From assembly GCA_026421105.1 (NCBI GenBank), contig JAPKDI010000083.1, positions 1 through 6,129 on the forward strand: a stretch of DNA of 6,129 nucleotides, written 5' to 3'. Within the stretch, counting starts at the first letter, position 1, and the number at the start of each line of letters is the position of its first letter. This document shows, piece after piece, positions 1-6,125 of the stretch. Made by a program: the position numbers and the translations under genes. The notes under the pieces are model-generated. The model was not told the origin of the DNA. It ran no database searches and worked only from the letters and a program-made list of their open reading frames with translations. The DNA is from Alphaproteobacteria bacterium (lineage in GTDB: Bacteria; Pseudomonadota; Alphaproteobacteria; SHVP01).

Positions 1-699
1 GGCGCAGCATTCGCCAGACTTTTGGCCGCAGCACTGCGCGATAGCGACGTACCCGCGATCGCAGGTCCAGAGGGGTCGGCCAACCGATATCTGTTCAGCG
101 GACAAGCGACCGTTGGGAAGACGAGCAGCCGGGACACTGTGGTGTCGAGCCGGTGGCGACTGATTGATCCTCGTGGCACCGAAGTTTTCGACTTCGATCT
201 TCAGCGCCCGCTAAGCACCGTAGGCTGGCGAACCGGCGATCCCGCGACGCTAGCGCTGCTGGCGGAAACGGTCGCCACCGAAGCCGCACGAAGGTTGTCG
301 AGCGCACGACGCGACCCGCAACCGGCGTTCCAACCTGATCGGCGTGTCGCCGTGTGGCCCGTCGACGGCTTATCCAATCCCCGGTCTCAAACCCTGGTCC
401 GCGCAATGGAGGCCGCCTTACGCGCGCGCAGCGTTTCGGTTGCTGCCCAGGATGACCCCGACGCATTGGTTGTCACCGCCTGGTTCACCCGTGCGCTGGA
501 AACTTCGGGCGAGCGAATCACCGTGGACTGGGTCCTCACGCGACCAAACGGTCGAGAGATCGGCGTGGTCCAACAAAGCAACCTCATTGCCATTGGTGCG
601 ATCGACCAGGGTTGGCCCGAAGCCGCACCCGTAATCGCCGGCGCCGCGGCAGATGGCCTTATTGAAATGATGGTTCTCGGAAGCACAGCGGGGTCGTGA
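1..699 (+). CDS. Hypothetical protein, 3' part (5' end outside window), two related halves
   Basis: The frame is open from the first base and ends in TGA at 697-699, so about 232 C-terminal residues are visible and the true start is probably upstream. A TTG at 22 could be a start, but it lies inside a helix-like stretch (FARLLAAALR) and has no good ribosome binding site. I do not recognise the family. The visible part seems to hold two copies of one alpha/beta module. Each has an AALR helix (residues 10-13 and 138-141), a strand containing W-x-L-x-x-P-x-G-x-E (W52 and W177), and an Ala-rich closing helix. They are joined by a linker with the strand VAVWPVDG. No membrane segment is visible; any signal peptide would be in the missing part. 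A periplasmic or lipoprotein role is possible but is only a guess. The carbonic anhydrase gene follows about 100 bases later on the same strand. Confidence 0.75.
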   Translation, partial: GAAFARLLAAALRDSDVPAIAGPEGSANRYLFSGQATVGKTSSRDTVVSSRWRLIDPRGTEVFDFDLQRPLSTVGWRTGDPATLALLAETVATEAARRLSSARRDPQPAFQPDRRVAVWPVDGLSNPRSQTLVRAMEAALRARSVSVAAQDDPDALVVTAWFTRALETSGERITVDWVLTRPNGREIGVVQQSNLIAIGAIDQGWPEAAPVIAGAAADGLIEMMVLGSTAGS

Positions 700-795
700 C
701 GTCGATTTTCGATCTCGCATTGCCCAACGGAAGCCCCTATATGCTTCACCTATTGCCGCCACCGGCCCGGTAGGGTGCGACTTGAAATTTCGGTT

Positions 796-798
796 GGA
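796..798 (+). promoter_or_regulatory. Ribosome binding site that favours the ATG start of the carbonic anhydrase
   Basis: GGA (within TTGGAAACC) lies 6 bases before ATG 805. The upstream in-frame GTG at 775 has only a short GG run near it and would add ten residues (MRLEISVGNQ) not typical of the family. I therefore take 805 as the start. Confidence 0.5.
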
Positions 799-804
799 AA
801 CCAG

Positions 805-1422
805 ATGAACGACCTCGACCACTTGCTTGACGGGTATCGCCGTTTCCAACGGAATGACTTCGCTCGCCAAAACGAACTCTATCGGGACCTTGCCGAAACC
901 GGACAGTCCCCGCGCGTGATGGTAATCGCGTGCTGCGATTCACGTGCCGATCCGGCGATGATTTTCGATGTGGCCCCCGGCGAGATCTTTGTCGCGCGCA
1001 ACGTCGCCAATCTGGTCCCGCCATATGCGCCGAGCGACAACCATCATGGTACCAGTGCCGCCCTTGAGTTTGCCGTCACAGGACTGGGCGTTTCGCACAT
1101 CGTGGTCCTCGGCCACGCTCGATGTGGCGGCATTGCCGCCAGCCTCGCTGGTGCCGAAGAGGGAAGTTTTATCGGGCACTGGATGGCGATCCTGGACGAA
1201 ACACGCCGAAGCATCGACGCCTCGGCGTCCGAGGAAGCACAGCAAGTAGCGCTAGAACGCGCCGGGATAGGCCAGTCGATCCGAAACCTGCTGACTTTCC
1301 CGTTCATCGCCGAAAGGGTCGATACCGGGAGCCTCTCGTTGCACGGCGGCTACTTCGATATCGCGACCGGTGTGCTCAATCTTAGGGACCCGGAGAGCGG
1401 CAATTTTTCTGAGGTGATCTGA
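805..1422 (+). CDS. Beta-class carbonic anhydrase
   Basis: This cytosolic zinc enzyme interconverts CO2 and bicarbonate, supplying bicarbonate for carboxylation reactions and helping pH balance. The 205-residue product has the full set of beta-class residues. The motif CCDSR gives zinc ligand Cys43 and the Asp45-Arg47 dyad, and GHARCGG gives zinc ligands His104 and Cys107. The segment [16 protein letters not shown] (59-74) and [12 protein letters not shown] (80-91) are typical of proteobacterial members, and the length matches the family. The start is ATG 805, supported by a GGA site; GTG 775 is a less likely alternative. The 105 bases before it (700-804) hold no other gene. They contain a CTATAT hexamer at 738-743 that resembles an alphaproteobacterial -10 box but lacks a matching -35. 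The stop TGA lies in a small hairpin. Nothing in the sequence separates the can-like from the cynT-like subgroup, so no symbol is given. Confidence 0.95.
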   Translation: MNDLDHLLDGYRRFQRNDFARQNELYRDLAETGQSPRVMVIACCDSRADPAMIFDVAPGEIFVARNVANLVPPYAPSDNHHGTSAALEFAVTGLGVSHIVVLGHARCGGIAASLAGAEEGSFIGHWMAILDETRRSIDASASEEAQQVALERAGIGQSIRNLLTFPFIAERVDTGSLSLHGGYFDIATGVLNLRDPESGNFSEVI

Positions 1423-1433
1423 GGGCGGCTCAG
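1419..1433 (+). other. Small hairpin spanning the carbonic anhydrase stop codon
   Basis: CTGAG (1419-1423) and CTCAG (1429-1433) form a perfect 5-bp stem with a GGCGG loop. The TGA stop (1420-1422) is inside the left arm. No T-run follows (CATTTACATG), so it does not look like an intrinsic terminator. At this length it could be chance. Confidence 0.3.
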
Positions 1434-1435
1434 CA

Positions 1436-1464
1436 TTTACATGCGAACCACCCGTTGTTACAGT
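1436..1464 (+). promoter_or_regulatory. Candidate sigma-70-type promoter for prs
   Basis: TTTACA (1436-1441) matches the -35 consensus TTGACA at 5 of 6 positions. TACAGT (1459-1464) matches the -10 consensus at 4 of 6, and the spacer is the ideal 17 bases. It sits just after the carbonic anhydrase stop and about 70 bases before the prs start. A chance match of this quality is possible; no start-site data are available. Confidence 0.35.
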
Positions 1465-1496
1465 CCGCGCGCTTTTGATGCCCTTTGGGTTTATCC

Positions 1497-1532
1497 ATGT
1501 CGCCAAGCAGTCGGCCAGCAGCCCGCCAGTAA
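1497..1532 (+). CDS. Possible 11-codon leader frame coupled to prs
   Basis: An ATG at 1497 opens a frame encoding [11 protein letters not shown]. It ends in TAA at 1530-1532, whose last A is the first base of the prs ATG, giving TAATG. A GGG at 1487-1489 lies 7 bases before this ATG. The prs start itself has no recognisable Shine-Dalgarno sequence (preceding bases CCCGCCAGTA), so ribosomes ending this short frame could restart at prs. The peptide resembles no known regulatory leader, and an arrangement this short can arise by chance. Confidence 0.25.
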   Translation: MSPSSRPAARQ

Positions 1533-2464
1533 TGAAAATTATCGCCGGCAACAGCAATAGACCATTGGCCGAGGCGGTCGCCGCCTACCTCAATCTTCCG
1601 TTGTCTAAGGCCTCAATTCGGCGCTTTGCCGATATGGAGGTATTCGTCGAGATTCACGAAAACATGCGTGGCGAAGATGTCTTCGTATTCCAGTCGACGT
1701 CCTATCCGGCGAATGACAACCTGATGGAATTGCTGGTGATCATCGACGCGGTACGTCGGGCCTCGGCTCGTCGGATCACCGCGGTGATCCCCTATTTCGG
1801 TTATGCCCGGCAGGACCGCAAGCCGGGCCCGCGCACCCCGATCTCCGCGAAATTAGTGGCCAACATCATCACCGAAGCGGGGGCAGACCGGGTCCTGACG
1901 TTGGACCTCCACGCTGGCCAAATTCAGGGGTTCTTCGATATCCCCACCGACAACCTTTATGCGGCGCCGATCGTCGCGAAAGACATCAAAGACCGCTACC
2001 CGAACGACAATCTGATGTTTGTCTCGCCCGATGTCGGCGGGGTCCTCCGGACGCGAGCCGTCGCGCGACGCCTGAACGCTGACCTCGCTATTGTCGACAA
2101 ACGGCGCGAGCGCGCCGGGGTCTCCGAGGTGATGCACATCATTGGTGATGTCGAAGGCCGGCGCTGCATCATGATCGACGACATCGTCGATTCGGCGGGC
2201 ACGCTGTGCAATGCCGCCAACGCCCTGAAAGAACATGGCGCCGAATCCGTCGTGGCTTACGTCACTCATGGCGTCTTGTCCGGCGGCGCCGTCGCCCGGG
2301 TGGCCAGTTCCGCCCTGGAAACCCTGATAACAACCGACACAATCGTGGCCACTGAAGCCATGCGCGTCTCGGAAAACATCAGGCGCCTCACCACGGCGCC
2401 GCTGATGGCCGAGGCGATGCGCCGAATCAGCGATGAATCCTCGGTTTCCAGCCTCTGGGACTAG
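1532..2464 (+). CDS. prs: Ribose-phosphate pyrophosphokinase (PRPP synthetase)
   Basis: This cytosolic enzyme transfers pyrophosphate from ATP to ribose 5-phosphate, making PRPP for purine, pyrimidine, NAD, histidine and tryptophan synthesis. The 310-residue length is typical of class I bacterial enzymes. Visible landmarks, in order, are the N-terminus [21 protein letters not shown] (30-41); the flexible ATP loop [10 protein letters not shown] (88-97); [11 protein letters not shown] (125-135), which includes metal- and ATP-site residues; SPDVGG (164-169); and the ribose-5-phosphate/PRPP loop DDIVDSAGT (215-223). ATG 1532 is chosen because MKIIAGN matches the usual start of the family. An in-frame TTG/ATG at 1475/1478 would add a non-conserved tail of about 18-19 residues. 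No clear Shine-Dalgarno sequence precedes 1532, but the stop of a short upstream frame overlaps it as TAATG. A candidate promoter lies at 1436-1464. No intrinsic terminator with a T-run follows the TAG, so readthrough into rplY is possible. Confidence 0.97.
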   Translation: MKIIAGNSNRPLAEAVAAYLNLPLSKASIRRFADMEVFVEIHENMRGEDVFVFQSTSYPANDNLMELLVIIDAVRRASARRITAVIPYFGYARQDRKPGPRTPISAKLVANIITEAGADRVLTLDLHAGQIQGFFDIPTDNLYAAPIVAKDIKDRYPNDNLMFVSPDVGGVLRTRAVARRLNADLAIVDKRRERAGVSEVMHIIGDVEGRRCIMIDDIVDSAGTLCNAANALKEHGAESVVAYVTHGVLSGGAVARVASSALETLITTDTIVATEAMRVSENIRRLTTAPLMAEAMRRISDESSVSSLWD

Positions 2465-2571
2465 GAATCACCCCTAAATAGGTTTAGAAAGCGCCGCTTT
2501 AGTGCTGCCGGCACCCCTGGAGGCCGGGGCATAAGTGGGCTTTAGCCCACCGAAAACATTGGAGAATTGCG
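2465..2571 (+). promoter_or_regulatory. Hairpin-rich intergenic leader ahead of rplY
   Basis: This 107-base gap contains four successive short inverted repeats. CTAAA 2474-2478 pairs with TTTAG 2483-2487 (5 bp, 4-base loop). Directly abutting it, AAAGC 2488-2492 pairs with GCTTT 2496-2500 (5 bp, 3-base loop). A GC-rich element pairs CCGGC 2508-2512 with GCCGG 2523-2527, or alternatively TGCCGGC 2506-2512 with GCC 2523-2525 plus GGCA 2528-2531. Finally GTGGGC 2535-2540 pairs perfectly with GCCCAC 2545-2550 (6 bp, 4-base loop). The ribosome binding site follows 10 bases later. No T-run follows any hairpin, so they are not intrinsic terminators. The density suggests a structured 5' leader or processing region, but no named riboswitch or leader class is recognised. 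Confidence 0.4.
2561..2565 (+). promoter_or_regulatory. Ribosome binding site of rplY
   Basis: GGAGA lies 6 bases before ATG 2572. It is the best Shine-Dalgarno match in the window, which fits a highly translated ribosomal protein gene, and it fixes the rplY start. Confidence 0.75.
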
Positions 2572-3240
2572 ATGAGCGACCAACATGTGATCGCCGCGCA
2601 GGTGAGGGAGCGGGCTGGAAAAGGGGCCGCCCGCGCTGCCCGCCGAGCCGGCATGGTTCCGTGCGTCATCTATGGCGCCAAAAAAGATCCGACGATTGTC
2701 ACGATCGAACGCCGCAAATTGGTGTCGGAGATCGAAAAAGGCGGATTTACTAGCCGTCTGCTCGACCTCGACATTGGGAGCGGCCAAGAGCACGTCCTAC
2801 CGCGAGATATCCACTATCACCCGGTAACCGACGTTCCGATGCATGTCGATTTCCTGCGGGTTACTGATTCGACCCTCATCAACGTCCAAGTGCCCGTGCA
2901 GTTCGACGGCGAGGAAGAATGCCCAGGTCTGAAATTGGGCGGCGTGCTCAACATCGTGCGTCATGACGTTGAGCTGAAATGCCGCGCCGGCGCCATACCC
3001 GAAATCCTATATGCCAGCCTCGATGGCTTGGACATTGGCGACAGCATCCGGATTAGTTCGATTGAACTCCCTGGTGGCGCCAAACCCGTCATCACTGATC
3101 GCGACTTTACGGTTGCCACGATTGCCGCACCGACAGTTCAGGCGGATGTCGAAAAAACCGTCGAGGGTGAAGAAGGTGCCGAGGGTGAAGAAGGTGCCGA
3201 GGGCGAAGGCCAGGCGAAAGAAGAAGGCGGCGAAGGCTAG
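2572..3240 (+). CDS. rplY: Ribosomal protein bL25, long CTC/TL5 form
   Basis: The product is a large-subunit ribosomal protein that binds 5S rRNA. At 222 residues it is the long (general stress protein CTC/TL5) form rather than the roughly 95-residue enterobacterial form. The N-terminal 5S-binding domain (about 4-94) shows RERAGKGAARAARRAGMVP followed by VIYGAKK, then RDIHYHPVTDVPMHVDF (78-94), the classic end of this domain. A beta-rich C-terminal domain follows (about 100-190) with VPVQFDGEE, GGVLNIVRHDVELKC and LDIGDSIRISSIELPGG. The last 25 residues or so, from E198, are a low-complexity Glu/Gly/Ala tail encoded partly by an 18-base tandem repeat. Acidic tails are common in alphaproteobacterial members. 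The start is fixed by the GGAGA site. The gene opens a tight cluster with pth and ychF, and its TAG stop is inside a strong hairpin. Confidence 0.96.
   Translation: MSDQHVIAAQVRERAGKGAARAARRAGMVPCVIYGAKKDPTIVTIERRKLVSEIEKGGFTSRLLDLDIGSGQEHVLPRDIHYHPVTDVPMHVDFLRVTDSTLINVQVPVQFDGEEECPGLKLGGVLNIVRHDVELKCRAGAIPEILYASLDGLDIGDSIRISSIELPGGAKPVITDRDFTVATIAAPTVQADVEKTVEGEEGAEGEEGAEGEGQAKEEGGEG
3163..3210 (+). repeat. 18-base tandem repeat in the acidic tail of bL25
   Basis: Two identical copies of GAGGGTGAAGAAGGTGCC lie at 3163-3180 and 3181-3198. A diverged partial copy (GAGGGCGAAGGC) follows at 3199-3210. Each full unit encodes EGEEGA. The repeat is in frame, so gain or loss of a unit would change tail length without breaking the gene. 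Confidence 0.9.
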
Positions 3241-3258
3241 GCAGCGCGCCTCGCCTTC
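3232..3258 (+). other. Near-perfect hairpin containing the rplY stop codon
   Basis: GAAGGC (3232-3237) pairs with GCCTTC (3253-3258), and AGGC (3239-3242) pairs with GCCT (3248-3251). The two helices are separated by one T/C mismatch (3238/3252) and closed by the loop AGCGC. This gives 10 base pairs, with the TAG stop (3238-3240) inside the left arm. CCCGTC follows instead of a T-run, so a simple intrinsic terminator is unlikely. A role in mRNA stability, processing or partial attenuation between rplY and pth is possible. Confidence 0.5.
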
Positions 3259-3272
3259 CCGTCTAGGCTCTC

Positions 3273-3872
3273 ATGGTTCTTCTGGTTGGGCTGGGCAACC
3301 CCGGCCAGGACTACGCCAAGAATCGGCACAACATCGGTTTTATGGCGGTCGACGAGATCGCGCAGCGTCACGGCTTCGGGCCTTGGCGTCACCGGTTTCA
3401 AGGCCAGGCCGCCGACGGTCGTTTGTCGGGCAAACGCGCCTCTGCACTGAAGCCCGAAACCTACATGAATGACTCCGGTCGCTCCGTTGTAGCGGCCATG
3501 CGTTATTACCGACTCGAAGCGGAGGACGTCATCGTCCTATACGACGAAATCGATCTCGACGCCGGCAAGGTCCGTTGTAAACAAGGTGGCGGGAACGCCG
3601 GGCATAATGGACTGCGCAGTCTCGATTCTCACATCGGCCGAAACTATGTGCGGGTGCGCCTTGGCATTGGGCACCCCGGTGACCGGGACCGGGTGTCAGG
3701 CCACGTGTTGGGCAATTTCTCGAAGGCTGACATGATTTGGGTGACGGACGTGATTGATGCAGTGAGCGACGCGATCCCGACTTTGGCCGTCAGCGACGCG
3801 CCCGGCTTTTCGAATCAAGTAGCCCTAAGGCTCGCTCCTGCCAAGTCGGGCGCGAAGCCCGGCGGCGCGTAG
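3273..3872 (+). CDS. pth: Peptidyl-tRNA hydrolase
   Basis: Pth is an essential cytosolic enzyme that cleaves the ester bond of peptidyl-tRNAs dropped from stalled ribosomes, freeing tRNA for reuse. The 199-residue product is close to the usual length. It starts VLLVGLGNPG and carries the signature NRHNIGF with catalytic His19. Other active-site residues are Asn9, Asn66 in KPETYMNDSG (60-69), Asp91 in YDEIDL, and Asn112 in the GGGNAGHNGLRS segment (105-116). These fit the residues known in E. coli Pth (Asn10, His20, Asn68, Asp93, Asn114). VRLGIGHPG is also conserved. A weak AGG (3265-3267) lies 5 bases before the ATG. The gene is 32 bases after rplY and 8 bases before ychF, so all three are probably cotranscribed. 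The C-terminal PAKSGAKPGGA tail is short and not conserved. Confidence 0.96.
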   Translation: MVLLVGLGNPGQDYAKNRHNIGFMAVDEIAQRHGFGPWRHRFQGQAADGRLSGKRASALKPETYMNDSGRSVVAAMRYYRLEAEDVIVLYDEIDLDAGKVRCKQGGGNAGHNGLRSLDSHIGRNYVRVRLGIGHPGDRDRVSGHVLGNFSKADMIWVTDVIDAVSDAIPTLAVSDAPGFSNQVALRLAPAKSGAKPGGA

Positions 3873-3880
3873 GACATCTC

Positions 3881-4981
3881 ATGGGGTTCAAATGCGGCAT
3901 CGTTGGCCTGCCTAATGTTGGCAAATCGACGCTCTTCAACGCGCTGACCAGCACGGCCCAAGCCGAGGCCGCGAACTACCCATTTTGCACGATCGAGCCC
4001 AATGTAGGGCGCGTGTCGGTCCCGGATGAACGACTTGCGAAGATCGCCGGGCTCTCAAAGTCGGTACAGATTATTCCCACCTACCTCGATTTCGCCGACA
4101 TCGCCGGCCTGGTGCGTGGCGCTAGTAAGGGTGAAGGACTGGGCAATCAGTTCCTCGGTCACATTCGCGAGGTCGATGCCATCGTCCACGTCGTGCGGTG
4201 TTTCGAGGACGAAAATGTCACGCACGTCGAAGGTCGCATCGATCCAATTGCCGATGCCGAAACCGTCGAAACCGAATTGATGATCGCTGACCTTGAGAGC
4301 CTTGAACGACGCGCAGACGCGCTCGGTAAAAAGGCCAAGGGCGGTGACCGCGATTCCAAGGCCCAGCTGGAACTCATGCAATTGGCGCTCGATGCCTTGC
4401 GCGACGGCCGACCAGCTCGCACAGCCCAAGTGCCCGACGACGATCGGCGTGCCTGGCTCAGCCTACAACTGTTGACCGCTAAGCCGGTTCTCTATGTGTG
4501 CAACGTGGAAGAAGAGTCGGCGGCCAACGGCAACGCCGCTTCCGACGCGGTGGCGGCATGGGCCGCAGAGCAGGGCGCCGGCTGCGTCGTGATTGCCGCA
4601 GCGATCGAGGCCGAGGTTGCGCAGATCGAGGATCCCGAAGAGCGCATCGCGTTCTTATCCGAGATGGGCCTCACCGAGACCGGCCTTACCCGAATCATTC
4701 GGGCCGGCTACGACCTGCTCGCGTTGATCACCTATTTCACGGCGGGGCCGAAAGAAACCCGCGCCTGGACCGTGCGCCAAGATGCCAAAGCGCCCGAAGC
4801 CGCGGGGGTCATCCATACTGATTTTGAGCGCGGCTTCATTCGCGCCGAAACCATCGCGTATGACGACTTCGTCGTGGGTGGCGGCGAGGCCGGTGCCAAA
4901 GAAGCTGGGAAGATGCGCGCCGAGGGCCGCGACTATCAGGTCCGTGACGGCGACATTTTGTTATTCCGCTTCAATGTGTGA
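3881..4981 (+). CDS. ychF: YchF/OLA1-family ribosome-associated P-loop NTPase
   Basis: This is a translation-associated P-loop NTPase of the Obg-related HAS-GTPase group. Family members prefer ATP over GTP and bind ribosomes; in E. coli YchF is linked to stress responses. The 366-residue length is standard. Seen here are the Walker A/G1 motif GLPNVGKST (9-17), NYPFCTIEPNVG (32-43), and the G3 motif DIAGL (73-77), with Leu77 in the place of the catalytic Gln of classical GTPases. The G4 position reads CNVEE (Asn208 to Glu211) instead of NKxD, the substitution associated with ATP use. A helical insertion follows the G-domain switch region (about 125-165), and a TGS domain covers about 282-365 and ends DGDILLFRFNV. 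An AGGA site (3871-3874) overlaps the pth stop and lies 6 bases before the ATG, so translation is probably coupled. Confidence 0.97.
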   Translation: MGFKCGIVGLPNVGKSTLFNALTSTAQAEAANYPFCTIEPNVGRVSVPDERLAKIAGLSKSVQIIPTYLDFADIAGLVRGASKGEGLGNQFLGHIREVDAIVHVVRCFEDENVTHVEGRIDPIADAETVETELMIADLESLERRADALGKKAKGGDRDSKAQLELMQLALDALRDGRPARTAQVPDDDRRAWLSLQLLTAKPVLYVCNVEEESAANGNAASDAVAAWAAEQGAGCVVIAAAIEAEVAQIEDPEERIAFLSEMGLTETGLTRIIRAGYDLLALITYFTAGPKETRAWTVRQDAKAPEAAGVIHTDFERGFIRAETIAYDDFVVGGGEAGAKEAGKMRAEGRDYQVRDGDILLFRFNV

Positions 4982-4987
4982 GGACCG

Positions 4988-5461
4988 ATGACGCGTTACC
5001 TCGAAGACATCACGGTTGGCGATAAGATCGCGTTTGGGCCCTACGAAGTCACCGAACGCGAAATCATCGAGTTCGCCACGAAGTACGACCCGCAACGTAT
5101 TCACACGGATCCGGCTTTTGCCTCTAAAAGCGACATGGGCGGGCTGATCGCGAGCGGTTGGCACACCTCAGCCATCTTCATGAAGATGATGGTCGATTCG
5201 ATCATGGACAAATCGAGCGGCATGGTGTCGCCTGGAATCGATGAGTTGCGCTGGCTTCGCCCGGTACGGCCGGGGGATATTCTGCGGGCTGAAGGCGAGG
5301 TCATCGGTGCGCGGACCTCGCGGAGCAAGCCGGACCGGGGTATCGTGAAGACTCGTTACAAGGTACTCAACCAAGACAATGATGTGGTTATGGGCCTAAC
5401 GACCAACAATTTTATGCGGCGCCGCGACGCTGCCCGGGGCCAAGGTGAAAACCATGGGTGA
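4988..5461 (+). CDS. MaoC-like (R)-specific enoyl hydratase-family protein
   Basis: The product is a 157-residue single hot-dog-fold protein, the size of one-domain MaoC/(R)-hydratases. These typically add water across the double bond of an enoyl-CoA or similar thioester. The hydratase motif is visible as YDPQRIHTDPAFA (33-45), with Asp34 and His39 at the five-residue separation of the catalytic Asp-His pair of PhaJ-type enzymes, followed by GLIASGWHTSA. The usual Asn of D-x-N-P-x-H is not present in that form (DPQRIH here), a variant seen in many MaoC-like proteins. ELRWLRPVRPGDILRAEGEV is also typical of the family. A GAGGA site (4980-4984) overlaps the ychF stop and lies only 3 bases before the ATG; the intergenic gap is 6 bases. 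The substrate cannot be told from sequence. The gene shares its probable transcript with the translation genes upstream. Confidence 0.9.
   Translation: MTRYLEDITVGDKIAFGPYEVTEREIIEFATKYDPQRIHTDPAFASKSDMGGLIASGWHTSAIFMKMMVDSIMDKSSGMVSPGIDELRWLRPVRPGDILRAEGEVIGARTSRSKPDRGIVKTRYKVLNQDNDVVMGLTTNNFMRRRDAARGQGENHG
5442..5447 (+). promoter_or_regulatory. Ribosome binding site that sets the start of the dienelactone hydrolase gene
   Basis: AAGGTG lies 6 bases before ATG 5454, inside the end of the MaoC gene. A GTG at 5445 in the same frame is part of this site and is therefore a poor start candidate. Confidence 0.6.
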
Positions 5462-6125
5462 GGACATCGCATTGAAGGCCGAGGACGGCTTCGAACTCGA
5501 CGCCTATCTCGCACTGCCGTCCGGAACGCCTAAAGGGGCGGTCGTTGTGGTCCAGGAAATATTTGGCGTGAATGGGCATATTCGCGAAGACGCCAACACG
5601 TTCGCTGCGGCTGGCTACGCTGCAATCGCGCCGGGCATGTTCGATCGCATGCAAAAAGGCGTCAATCTGGCCTATGACGCTGATGGCGTTGAGGCCGGTC
5701 GCGGATTTGCCATGAAGGCCGATTGGGACAATGTCGTAAAGGACGTGCGGGCTGCGTCAGCTGCGGTCAAGCAATACGGCAAGGTGGGCCTCGTCGGGTA
5801 TTGCTGGGGCGGCACCGTGGCGTGGGTTTCAGCGGTCCGCGATTGTGGGGTCGATAGCGCATCGGGCTACTACGGCGGCAAAATCATCGAATTTGTCGAC
5901 GAACCGCCCAAGGTGCCGGTCATGCTGCACTTCGGCGACAAAGACCATGGCATTCCCGTCGAAACAGTTGAGAAGATCAAAGCCGCTCATCCTCAAGTGC
6001 CGGTTTACCGTTACGCCGAGGCAGAACACGGCTTCCATTGCGATCAGCGCCCGTCGTACCACGTCGAGAGTGACAAGCTTTCGACCGAACGCACGATGGC
6101 CTTCTTCAAAAAACATATCGGCTAA
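5454..6125 (+). CDS. Dienelactone hydrolase-family alpha/beta hydrolase
   Basis: The 223-residue product is a complete single-domain alpha/beta hydrolase of the dienelactone hydrolase family, probably cytosolic since it has no signal peptide. The family triad is Cys-Asp-His. Here Cys117 sits in the nucleophile elbow GYCWGG, Asp164 in GDKDHGIP, and His192 in EAEHGFHCD. Glu35 in VVVQEIFGVN is the residue that positions the cysteine in characterised enzymes. YAAIAPGMFDR is also typical. Family members include carboxymethylenebutenolidase of chlorocatechol breakdown, but no aromatic degradation genes are visible here, so the physiological substrate is unknown. The start is ATG 5454, preceded by AAGGTG, and it overlaps the MaoC gene by 8 bases, implying coupled translation. 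TAA at 6123-6125 leaves only four bases before the window ends, so any terminator is out of view. Confidence 0.93.
   Translation: MGEDIALKAEDGFELDAYLALPSGTPKGAVVVVQEIFGVNGHIREDANTFAAAGYAAIAPGMFDRMQKGVNLAYDADGVEAGRGFAMKADWDNVVKDVRAASAAVKQYGKVGLVGYCWGGTVAWVSAVRDCGVDSASGYYGGKIIEFVDEPPKVPVMLHFGDKDHGIPVETVEKIKAAHPQVPVYRYAEAEHGFHCDQRPSYHVESDKLSTERTMAFFKKHIG

Noticed and set aside
738..743. CTATAT as a -10 promoter box for the carbonic anhydrase gene
   Set aside because: No acceptable -35 hexamer lies 16-18 bases upstream (TCGCAT at 17). TTGCCC at 720-725 leaves only a 12-base spacer. Not strong enough to annotate.
1475..1531. Upstream TTG/ATG starts for prs giving about 19 extra N-terminal residues
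   Set aside because: The extension has no similarity to the PRPP synthetase N-terminus, which begins MKIIAGNSN at 1532, and no ribosome binding site supports 1475 or 1478.
1853..2269. Long minus-strand open frame inside prs (and similar ones inside ychF and the first gene)
   Set aside because: These are antisense shadows of strongly conserved + strand genes, with no ribosome binding site and no recognisable protein motifs.
2535..2550. GTGGGC-TTTA-GCCCAC as an intrinsic terminator for prs
   Set aside because: The stem is perfect but is followed by CGAAAACATT, with no T-run on either strand, and it lies only 10 bases before the rplY ribosome binding site.
3011..3472. A 153-codon open frame crossing the rplY-pth junction in another frame
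   Set aside because: It overlaps two confidently identified genes, its protein is Arg/Ser/Pro-rich low-complexity sequence typical of a shadow frame in GC-rich DNA, and it resembles no family.
3847..3861. CGGGC-GCGAA-GCCCG inverted repeat near the end of pth
   Set aside because: It is a 5-bp stem in GC-rich coding sequence with no T-run, overlaps nothing informative, and is expected by chance at this composition.
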